Source: Parus major
Taxonomy: Eukaryota > Chordata > Aves > Passeriformes > Paridae
Direction of reading: 5' to 3'
Length of the DNA: 64,000 nt
NCBI RefSeq assembly: GCF_001522545.3
Contig: NC_031781.1
Span: 14,400,010-14,464,009, forward strand
How positions within the stretch are numbered: position 1 is the first letter of the stretch; each line of letters starts with the position of its first letter. The translations under genes and the position numbers were made by a program. Below are positions 55,601-64,000 of the stretch, in pieces. Under the pieces are notes generated by a model. That model ran no database searches, was not told the origin of the DNA, and was given only the letters and a program-made list of their open reading frames with translations.

Positions 55601-58361
55601 AAGCATCTTCTGTGAAACTCCTCCCAAACACCTGTAGTGTTGTTTTTGCCTTGTTAAACAACAGAACAAGGCCTCCTTTTGTAATTGCTTGAACTGTGCT
55701 AACCTTGGCCTGTGCTCAGCTGGACAGCTTCTGATCATTGTGATCATACAAAGCAGATCAAAGAGAGATGAGCAGATTGGGAGGGTCAGAAAGGCAAGTC
55801 AACACACCTTGACACGGACAGAAAACACAGCCAAGAACAAAGACAGAGGTTCAGTGCTTCCCAGGGGAGCAAGTCCTGCAGAGAGCAAGGACATCCTCAT
55901 TGCAGTGAAGAATTGCACTGATTCTTTTAAGATATACCCCAGGTAGCTTGCTGAAGGGGCCACCAAGATGCCCAGAAGGTGCTACTGCCAGAGCCAAGCT
56001 GTAAAAGTGGGTGTTGATCAGCACCCAAAACAGTTGCACTTCCAAGTCCATCAGTTTTATCTCCGTAATTTGCAGCAACTTGGTTGCATTAGAGACACAT
56101 TCAGGGTCCTATACCTTCCCAAAGCTTCCTCAGATTCATTATCCTTTCTCTGTGGTGGGAATGGTCTATCTCAAAGCTGTATCAACTCTAATCCAGAGCA
56201 GTGTTTGCCTTGATCTCCTCTTAGAAGTCAAAGTGTGGAGGGGTGGGCGAGTTATGGGCAGACATAGCCCAAATACATTTTCTCTTTTACAGTGGTCCAA
56301 GTATGACTGCCAACTAAAATCAAAGTTTTGTGGTTTTCTGTCTGCATAGCAGCAGTCAGCCTTTGTGAGTGGAAACTAAATCCCAGAGACACACAAGAGC
56401 CAGGCTGGCAAACGCTCTGGCTTCCAGCAAAGCAGGAGAGCACATTTTGCAGATAATAAAGCAATGAGACACAAGTTAGAGAGGCTGGTTTAGCTCTACC
56501 TGCTGCATGTCATTAAAAATGTAAGATATGCATCTGTGCTACAGCTCATTCACTGGAGGAATAATGGGCTTAAGTTTAACATCTCACTAAGGAGCACTTA
56601 GCCAAAGGAGCACTCCCATTCTGTGCTGCACAATGGACCAAGGCTGCCCAGAGCAGCAGGACAGAGGCTCCCAGGTGTTCACTGCCAGCAGATATGGTGT
56701 ATGTCACAATTCAGCCTCCTCTGCCCCTGTTTACATCAGCCCCTCCCAGCAGGATGACATCCATCAGGAGCTGGCTCTAGTCTGACTAGCCAGGTGAGAT
56801 CAGCCAAGCACAACAGGAATCTGACAAACCACACAGATATCATAAGGTGGGAGGTGGTGGCTCACAGATCTGCTCAGCCCTTTGAGCAGGTTCAGAGCTT
56901 TACTCTCCACCAGAGACTTTATAACCCAGAACAGGACAGGAACTCGTGCCAGCCTACCAACCAAGGGGATGCTCAGCCCTTCCCCTGGACACCCTGCAGG
57001 GCAAGCACAGCTCACAGGCAGCTCCACAACTTCTGTCAGCTTAAGCAAGTAAACTGGAAATGGAGCAAAACTGAACCACTTAAATGTCCTGAGGGAGCAG
57101 AAACAACCCAGCAGGAGATGTGCTCTGTGAAGGGAGCCTGGCTGACCACTGGCACCCCTCAAGTGCAGCAGCCCAGCTTTTGTGCTGTGCAATGAAAAAG
57201 CTTCCACTGGGTATTTAGTGGCTGTTTCAGTATTGCATATGGTTTGCTCACAGGTAAAGATCTTCTCTCAAAGGAGAGAGCTGAAAAAAGCACCTTGTGA
57301 GCTCCTTTCACTGCAGAATTCCTAGGTCCCCTCTGCCAGATAATGTGGGGCGCCACAGCCCCAAACATTCTTTTGCTGTGGAACAGATTGATTGCTTTAT
57401 CTTTCCTCATATCGGAATTTACACTGAGATTCCACTAACATTCATTATACCACAATGACCATTTTGGCCAGAAATTCCATAGAAAAATATTTATAACTCT
57501 GTCTGGATGCATTTGCTATATCACGCAGAATAAAATCAAAGAAATGCAAGTACATGTGTATAAATGAAAAGCTTTGCATTGCTCAAGCAAAGAAGATAAA
57601 GACAGTAAAACATACAAGCAGAAAAAACTAATTATGAAAATCAAAATCCTTTTGAACAGTCTGGATGGTCATTTGGAAATAAATCTCTGTTTTTAATGCC
57701 TCAAAACTCCTGCTATGTCAAGCTTATTGCCAGAAGAAAGGCTGCTTACAAAGATAATTTTCTTTCATTAACATACAACAAAGTATTTATATGAAGAAAT
57801 TCCAGATGGAGAGCAGGACTTTTTTCCTCCCTCTGCCACCAACATGCTGTAGAGTCAACCTTCCTTAAAATATATGATCTCCTGAATTAAGGGAAAATTG
57901 AGTACCTCACAGAAAAAGAAAAAATAAAGGAGGACAAATGAAAAGCTTGGCTTGACATGTTAATCTCTGTTGCTTTAATTATTGTGTTTAATGTCAATTG
58001 GAAAGAAAAAGAAGAGACTACAACAAAGCTGTGTCCTGGATGCAGCATGCTCAGCAGGACTTCTGCCAAAAGCACAATGTTTTTATCAAAACAGCTTCTG
58101 ATTAATCTTTCCCTCTCCCTCTGACAGTCCTGTGCATTTTCATCTCTTGATTTAGAGCCAAATTAGCTCCCTGTTCCAAGGGTTAATGCTCTCAAAAGTC
58201 TCATTATGGCAGCTATCTGCCCAGAGCCACTCCGTGTAAACTAAAACACACAACAACCCCCAGTACATGATGCCAGTACTACATAAAAGAGATAAGATAG
58301 TACTTCTTTGACTGTGCAAAATCACTGCAGTTGACTGTCATGTGGCAGATTTAAGACTTGC

Positions 58362-58405
58362 TCATACCCTGATAAGCCCAGCTTGGAGCTAAGCAGGATG
58401 AGTCC
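58362..58405 (+). mobile_element. Possible 5S-rRNA-derived SINE head
   Basis: The segment 'cataccctgataagccc' followed by 'ggagctaagcaggatgag' recalls the 5S rRNA order: CATACCA..CCTGAA..GCCC, then the internal promoter box GGAAGCTAAGCAGGGTCGGG. AmnSINE1-type elements of amniotes carry a 5S-derived head of this kind. About ten bases of the 5S sequence between the two blocks are missing here, and the tRNA-like and Deu-core parts are not recognisable downstream. It could be an old SINE relic, a degraded 5S pseudogene or coincidence. Confidence 0.35.
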
Positions 58406-60801
58406 TCACCGCCAGGGCTGAGTCTCAAGTCTGGCTGCTGGCACTTGCAAAATGACAGGCTGCTACAGGGAATCTTCAATCTGAACCTCCCCATCAATAA
58501 TGTCAGAGGGAGAAATGCTGGCTACAGAGCTGAACACTATTTTTGGTTGATTGAAAGCCATAGGCTAAAAAAAAATAAAAAATTAAAGGGAGGTATGGGA
58601 AAGAAAACCCACTTAAAACACTTCTCACTTTTGTATTTCTTGTCAATGACCCCACTACAGCAGCAGGTTCCTGACCAGTACTCCATGCCAAAGGGAATTA
58701 CCATTGCTCACTGCCTCATCTGTGTCAATCTCAGAGGCACCAAGAATCACAGCAGCCCTGGCCATTAAACACTTCAGCAAATAAAAATCCTGGCACCAAC
58801 ACTTTTGCTTAAACAAAGGAGAAACCAATAAGCATAAAATGGAGAGTCATGAGGACGGGACTGTTCTTAACCAAAATGACTGCATGTTTTGGCACTGGGT
58901 CCAACAGGATGGCTCCAAGGTTTCCACCCTCTCATTTGCCCATAACTGCCCATGATGGGGGCACCTGGAGCCTTCTACTGCATTTCTAATGAAGAAATCT
59001 GAATTGCAGTTCAGGCTGGCCAGGGCCTCCTAACCAGCATTTTCTTTGCTCTTAAGGTTTCCACACACATCCAACCTTGGAGAACAAATGAGCATGACAG
59101 GACTGTGTGCTTACAGCTGACAGGAGATAACTCCATGAAGGAAACCACAGCATAACCACTCAGTCCTTACCTCTCCCCCAGCTACATTTCCAGGGAAAGA
59201 TCTTGGAACACTTCAATCCCACCTCTTGGTGGAAGGCAGCAAAACACTTCATGAAAGAAAGTACAAAGCACTCTTGGCAGCACCTTTGTTATTTGCTAAC
59301 AGGGTTGTCCTGATCTGGTTCTACAAAGAAATGAGGCAGAGGGGTGATGTTTCACTGGGGTGAGATCAGGCTCTTTGTGGACTGTTAGTCCCCAGTGTTC
59401 CCTGCCCCAGAGCCTGCTGCCAGCAGCTCACACCACCTCTCAGTCAAGCTGCACAGATTCATTAGTTCTGTAACAGCTTGCTTTATCTGGCTGGGGTTTT
59501 TGCTGCAGCACATCTCTGAGGCGTAAACCAAGGCTGGGAAAAAAACAAACCACCCTAATTAGCACAGACAGCACTGCAATGCAATTCTCAATCTTAACAG
59601 CCACTAAGTTTTCAGGAGAGAGAGCAGAAAGCAATAAATGCTGGTACACTGAGAACTAATGAAACCTCTGAAAATCATTGTAGTAGAGAGACCCTATTGT
59701 ATGAGGATTTTGATTTGAAAGACCATAAGGAAATGCCTTTTAATTACAATTACATATGTAAAGACAACAGTTACGTTGCTACAGTGCTTGTTTAAGGCTT
59801 TATTGTTAATTAGTTTACAAAATGAGGCAGAAGAAAGTTGAGGGGAAAAAAAGAAAGGTTATTTGCTCTAAATATTAATATTTCTCTGTTAATTTTGCTA
59901 GAAGCTCACTCATAAGCTGAACCACAGTTAAAAACTAAGGATGAGAAAACCTTCTCTTTGCTTTGCTACACAGTGGAATTTACAAAATGCAGTTTATGCC
60001 ATGTAGAGCAGACACAAATATTGCAACTATTTCCTTAATATTTCCTTAAATGTTTTTCATTAAAGCTTTGGCATAAGATGGAAAAGCAGCAACACATCAC
60101 CGAGCTTCTGCCAGAGCTCAGCCCAAGGTCAACCTGCCCCACAGAACAACAAAACAATTCCCACTCTGTTCCAGCAGCTCAGCTTCCCAGGAGTTGGGAG
60201 GTACCCAGGCTCCTGACATCCTCACACTGCCTTCCCACCCAGCCTCACTAACAGATGCTTGGCCACATCCTTTGGGAACAGGGACTGCAGTTTCCAAGAG
60301 GGTTCATGGGGCAGGCTGGATTTGTGTACTTGGGCACTGACTGTGTGTGAAACATTTTGATCTCTGTTCTTAACGGGGAAGACATTCCCTGCTTTTAAAG
60401 TATGGCAAACAGGCTTTGAAGGCAGAGCTTCCATCATTTCAGTGCCTGATTTGCAGGGGGTAAGAAATTCACCCTAATGAGAAGGCTTCACAATAGGAAA
60501 TGGAAGGATAAAGTAACTCCTATTTTGAATGGCTTCACTGTCTGCTCATTCTTGCTTTCTCAAAAGAGCTACAACTGTCAGCACAGTCTGGGAAAGACAA
60601 GAAATCATGTCAAGACCTGAAGTTCAAATAAGCAGATACAGCTTACAGAAACTCTTACACCAATCAGCACCTGTTTCCTATTGACTGCTTCTTTCCACTA
60701 AAAGGCAAGATGCTGCAAATAGGAAAGAAAACCACATTCCTTTGCTAATGCCATATAATAAACCAGCCCAGTCTTTCTTACAGCCTGGTCTTGCAGATAG
60801 T

Positions 60802-60836
60802 AAAAAAAAAAAAAAAAGAAGAAAAGGGAAAAAAAA
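60802..60836 (+). repeat. A-rich run
   Basis: Fifteen or more consecutive A residues are followed by GAAGAAAAGGG and another run of A. This is a simple poly-purine tract and may be a remnant retroposon tail. No retroposed body was identified upstream. Confidence 0.85.
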
Positions 60837-61233
60837 TCTCATGAGCTTTATATTTTGAACATGCACATGTATCCCTTCCTCATATAAATCAAAATCCTCC
60901 TGGACTTCAACTCAGCTGTACAAAACAAGGTCAAGTGTGAGCCAGTTATTCACATGTAACTCATCTTCTCTACTGTCATGAGCACAAAAGGTGGCAGCAG
61001 GTAGTGTCAGTACCCACTCCCAGCTCAGTGTCAAGGTGAACATCACCCTGAAACAACCACTGATCTTGCAGCAGTTTGAGTGCAAAGGCATGGATATCCA
61101 GCCTGAAGGAACAGGGTGTCAGAAGAGCTGGGACAAGTTTGCCAATGATAAGCTCTGTAGCAATGGGTGTCTCACTCTCCATCACCGTGTCTTCCCCTTC
61201 TCTCTTCCTAAGTTCCTCAGAACTCTCCCTTTT

Positions 61234-61286
61234 TTGATTGAGATTCTTCAGGACTACTGATTTAGATTTTTTGATTTAGATTCTGC
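61234..61286 (+). repeat. Diverged short tandem repeat
   Basis: Three related copies of a unit like ttgatttagattctgcag can be seen: ttgattgagattcttcag, tgatttagattttt and tgatttagattctgcag. The first copy is separated from the others by a few bases (gactac). Confidence 0.7.
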
Positions 61287-63460
61287 AGGTTTCTGCTGTC
61301 CTGAGAGTTCTGTTCCTGAGAATGCCTCAACCTCTCCCTGCTAAAAGTACCTACAAGAGAAAATAACTTACACACAGTTTAAAAGCAGCTGCTAAATATA
61401 TTTCCACTCAACTGTCTTATAAACATAAATGGGAAAAGTTCTTTTTCAAGATACTGAACTTCTACTTAAGCACAGCAAGAGATTGTTCTCTCTGCCTACC
61501 AGCTTAGTCTGTCTACCATTAATTGAGACAGGGTAAGACTTAAAAATGGCATAAGCCAAGTACCACATAATAATTTTGCCTTAATACCAGCAAGCTTTTT
61601 AAAGTAAGTTAATACTAACACAGAGGATTCTGAAAAATGCGGGATCTCTTTTCTTTCTAAGGGTCAACAATGAAAACTGTAAAGCTGAGACCCCATTTGA
61701 AGAAAAAACAAACATATCCAAGAGTTAGAATAGACAAGTCTTCATTTTGTGGTCTTCTTTCTAGCTATATGGCAGTGACAAGCACCTTTACAAGTGTCCC
61801 CTCTTCCCAAGACAGTTTTTGAGGCAGCAGCAGGCACAATTCCCATGAACTTCAGGAAGATCACTAAAATGATGTTTGCAGTTAGTCCTGGAAGATATTT
61901 TATTATGTGAGAAAAATACCATCTTAATGTCCTAATAAAGATGTTTTTTCAGAGTCATTGAGACTTTCACAATACCCAGTAGTCTAATGAAAGAACTTCC
62001 AGCTTCTTTTTTTTTTTTATAATGTTCATTAAAACCCTACAACAATGTCCCTGAAATGAGAGTTTAGTAGCACACCAAACTCACTCAGGATTAGCTTCTC
62101 ACTGGAGCTGTACCAGTGTAGTAGGGGAAAAAAAAAAGCTCTGAAGACTAAAATCAGTAACTTTTGATGCACCTCTAGTGTCAAATCAACAAAGAGGCAA
62201 GTCCTGAACATCTGGCAAATGCACATACAATAGACTACATGCAAGATGAGCCTCATTAGATAAATCCATTAGTCAGCTGTCCAGACAAGAAGCCTGTCCT
62301 CCTGAAGGCACTTTTTTCATTTGTAGGACAAATTTACTTCTTCACAGCACATTGGAATTCAGACTGCTGCTCCACCCCACATCACCTCCTTCACCTCCAC
62401 ACAGTGCATGACTTCACTGAGCCCATGACAGAGTTATGAGTAACTCCAGAAGAAAGAGGCAAGGGCAGTGAGAGCCCAGGCAGAAAATGCTGATGGAACA
62501 CCTTCAGATGTGGTAAAGGACTACACCGTGGGCCAAGGACCTCACCAGCTCTGAGCCACCTCTAAAAAAGCTTTAGAAAGTCAGAGGGCATCTTGAGGGA
62601 CTATTTAAAATTACAATCAAATGGCTTTGGGCAGCAAGAGAAGCCTTTGGATATTTCCTTTTAACAGTTCCCTATTGCCTACTACAGATCTTTCATTGAC
62701 ACTTGATGCAACACCATGTTGCCTTCCCTAGGAACCTCAGGGCTCCAGCCCCAGCTGCAATATCCTCCAGACAAACACACACTGCAGGAGAAGGCAGAAA
62801 CACTGCTGAGGACAGCAGATAGGTCTTGACTTCATTTGAGTACCAAAGAATCCAGAAAAGTCCCTGCTCAGAGACTGGCTGGCAAAGAGCATCATCTTTA
62901 GAAAACTGCTCACCATCAGTCAGCTGAAGAACAGGATGAAATTCACATTTGTGTCTCACTGCAGAGCCCATGAAAACCTGAGTCCTGTGACTCAGACATA
63001 GAAGTCTGATTATAAAATGTAGATGTTTCCAATTCAAAGAAATAGGGTTTGCATCTGCCAGAAGGCAATATCAAATCCAAAGAGCTGCCTTGACAACTCT
63101 CCAATGGCATTTTAGTTCTTTGACCTGTATTACTGACATGCAAATCAAATATAACAAGATTTTTTACTAATTTCAACTAGCCTTCATTAGCTATTACTTT
63201 AGTTTTAAGTGGTGTCTAAGGATGAGTATCATCAATCCCACATCAGTAAGTTGCCTGAATAAAATATAAGCATAAATTACTGATGTCAGAGACACTTTTG
63301 CCATATTAACACAGATCAATCTAAATACCTATGTCTCTATAATTTTTTTCAAGCTTTCTAACTATATCATGTAATTAATTTACTGCTGCTAGAGAAACCA
63401 GTAGCCTACCTACACATTACTAAGCCATCAAGGGCATTTTGAGGAAAAACACTGAAGTTC

Positions 63461-63466
63461 TTTATT
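63461..63466 (-). terminator. Polyadenylation signal AATAAA for the minus-strand gene
   Basis: The plus strand reads tttatt, which is AATAAA on the minus strand, about 300 bases after the minus-strand stop codon. A closer variant signal, ATTAAA, lies at 63722-63727, about 35 bases after the stop. Using the distal signal would make the minus-strand transcript run through the whole plus-strand terminal exon. Confidence 0.4.
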
Positions 63467-63550
63467 ATATTTTCTTTTTTTGTTAAATATCTGTTTAAAC
63501 AGTCTCTGAATTTAGCATACATCATCTCCTACACAGACATCTTTGTTAAC

Positions 63551-63579
63551 TGTGTCCTTTTTTCCTTTTCTTTGCACAG
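63551..63579 (+). promoter_or_regulatory. Strong 3' splice site (acceptor)
   Basis: A nearly uninterrupted pyrimidine tract (tgtccttttttccttttctt) ends in tgcacag, with the AG at 63578-63579. A good branch-point candidate, gttaac, lies at 63545-63550, about 30 bases upstream of the AG, which is a normal distance. By eye it is one of the best acceptors in the window. It is followed at once by an open frame, and this is the main reason for calling an exon here. Confidence 0.65.
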
Positions 63580-63734
63580 CTGACAGCCCAAAGACAAAAT
63601 CAAAACCCAAATTTGTACCTCTTGCACTGCATGGCCACGAGATGTCTGAAACCTGGGGTTTGGGTTTAACAAAGTCAAAAGAAGAACCAGTGTCAGATAC
63701 AAACACTTTGATACAATATGATTTTAATGAATAA
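63580..63734 (+). CDS. Terminal exon of an unrecognised protein (3' part only)
   Basis: After the strong acceptor the frame starts with the last two bases of a split codon. It gives 50 residues beginning DSPKTKSKPKFVPLALHGHE and ending SDTNTLIQYDFNE, then TAA. The peptide is hydrophilic and lysine- and acid-rich, with no signal peptide, membrane segment or domain that I recognise. It would be the C-terminal tail of a longer protein. The stop codon overlaps an AATAAA, so the 3' untranslated region would be very short. A GT-rich element (gtttgtacttgtg) follows about 50 bases later, as expected for a cleavage site. No upstream exon of the same gene could be identified with confidence in the window. 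An acceptor of the required phase must join a donor that leaves one base. It could still be a decoy exon, because 50 open codons occur by chance. Protein comparison would decide. Confidence 0.5.
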
Positions 63735-63735
63735 A
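63730..63735 (+). terminator. Polyadenylation signal AATAAA overlapping the stop
   Basis: AATAAA begins in the last sense codon and contains the TAA stop of the plus-strand exon. A GT-rich downstream element lies within about 60 bases. The arrangement fits a compact 3' end, but AATAAA is common in AT-rich DNA, so its use is inferred. Confidence 0.45.
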
Positions 63736-63761
63736 CAGTACTTAGAGGAATCAGCAGGAAC

Positions 63762-64000
63762 CTACATTCTCTCCCTCTGACCATCCAGTTTGTACTTGTG
63801 AACTGCCCTGCTGTCAGAGGCCAGAGGCAGAACTTGGCTTCCAAATGACTCTGAGATGCCCCTGAAGCTGGTGGGGGCAGGCACTGGCTCATAAACATCT
63901 CCAGGGATGAAGGAAGTGTTGGAAGAAGACATGAGTTCTGTTCTAGAAAAGCCCTTTTCCTGGAGCTCCATAAGAAAAGAGATGGGGAAGAACCCAAAAT
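63762..64000 (-). CDS. Terminal exon of an unrecognised protein (runs off the window)
   Basis: The minus-strand frame is open from the window edge to a TAG at 63762-63764. It reads like natural protein sequence: ELMSSSNTSFIPGDVYEPVP, then SFRGISESFGSQVLPLASDS, and a basic end KYKLDGQRERM. A pyrimidine tract (cttccccatctcttttctt on the minus strand) followed by ctccag suggests that the exon may start at 63959, keeping the frame, which would leave 65 codons. Otherwise coding continues beyond 64000. The tail is polar and rich in serine and proline and has no membrane segment inside the supported part. That would fit a disordered cytoplasmic or intracellular C-terminus, but this is inference. I do not recognise the family. 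The overlapping longer frame (63512-63997) is a shadow in another phase. Confidence 0.5.
   Translation of the reverse strand, partial: FGFFPISFLMELQEKGFSRTELMSSSNTSFIPGDVYEPVPAPTSFRGISESFGSQVLPLASDSRAVHKYKLDGQRERM

Larger units (their letters stand above)
35422..58361. other. Long non-coding stretch, no gene or clear transposon
   Basis: Almost 23 kb have no supported gene and no interspersed repeat that I can name. The stretch contains A-rich runs (39590-39601, 47617-47630, 49520-49561), a three-copy 10-bp tandem (52580-52609), a 10-bp inverted repeat (40341-40367) and an isolated CpG cluster (47025-47056). GC-richer patches (39050-39300, 41250-41600, 44200-44460, 56600-57200) carry open frames on both strands without domains. 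The longest open frame of the window, 184 codons at 48684-49238 on the minus strand, has no recognisable domain and is not called a gene. Confidence 0.75.
58406..63440. other. Non-coding stretch upstream of the terminal exons
   Basis: No gene is supported. A long A-rich run lies at 60802-60836, a T run at 62007-62019, and a diverged tandem of a TTGATTTAGATT-like unit at 61234-61286. The minus-strand frame at 62693-63037 (114 codons) has no recognisable domain and no convincing splice sites. If the plus-strand terminal exon at 63580 is real, this stretch is probably its last intron or part of it. Confidence 0.7.

Noticed and set aside
56794..57207. Overlapping 133- and 135-codon frames on opposite strands
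   Set aside because: Both strands are open because of local composition. Neither peptide resembles a known protein, and they cannot both be coding.
59170..59223. Minus-strand donor GAG|gtaagg with a nearby acceptor
   Set aside because: Only one phase is open, for 17 codons, and the peptide shows nothing recognisable.
60976..61260. Possible processed pseudogene, with natural-looking frames on both strands
   Set aside because: I could not match either translation to a protein family, and no poly-A tail or target duplication flanks it in the right orientation.
63512..63997. 161-codon frame on the minus strand
   Set aside because: It lies in a different phase from the natural-looking tail at 63762-64000 and runs antisense through the plus-strand exon. 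Its peptide looks random.

Overview
The window looks like nuclear DNA of a vertebrate, most likely a bird. The base composition is AT-rich and CpG-poor. No bacterial gene layout is visible, and no convincing open frame exceeds what chance gives in 64 kb. The only interspersed repeats that can be recognised with confidence are CR1-type LINE 3' ends, the dominant bird retroposon, plus a few very old MIR-like SINE relics of the kind shared by amniotes. Alu, B1/B2 and L1 sequence was not seen. The bird assignment is an inference from the CR1 copies; no species marker is present.

Layout. From about 1 to 63.4 kb the sequence is non-coding (intergenic or deep intronic). It is interrupted by three 5'-truncated CR1 copies (6820-7404 plus, 23197-23545 minus, 34890-35421 plus), at least two MIR-like relics (13250-13352 and 32812-33002) with a weaker third (23751-23808), a possible 5S-rRNA-derived SINE head (58362-58405), short A-rich or AT-rich simple repeats, and several perfect palindromes. 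The best palindromes are a 24-bp one at 7971-7994 and a 13-bp-arm hairpin at 8614-8653.

The only gene-like signal is at the right end. On the plus strand a strong branch point, polypyrimidine tract and AG (AG at 63578-63579) lead into an open frame that ends in TAA at 63732-63734, and that stop overlaps an AATAAA. On the minus strand an open frame enters from the right edge and ends in TAG at 63762-63764. An ATTAAA and an AATAAA follow at about 35 and 300 bases. These look like the last exons of two convergent genes whose 3' ends overlap. I do not recognise either peptide.

If the plus-strand exon is real, much of the window to its left could be that gene's introns. I found no upstream exon that I trust. 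Several isolated exon-like signals are listed as low-grade findings. No virus-like, CRISPR, tRNA or operon feature was seen.
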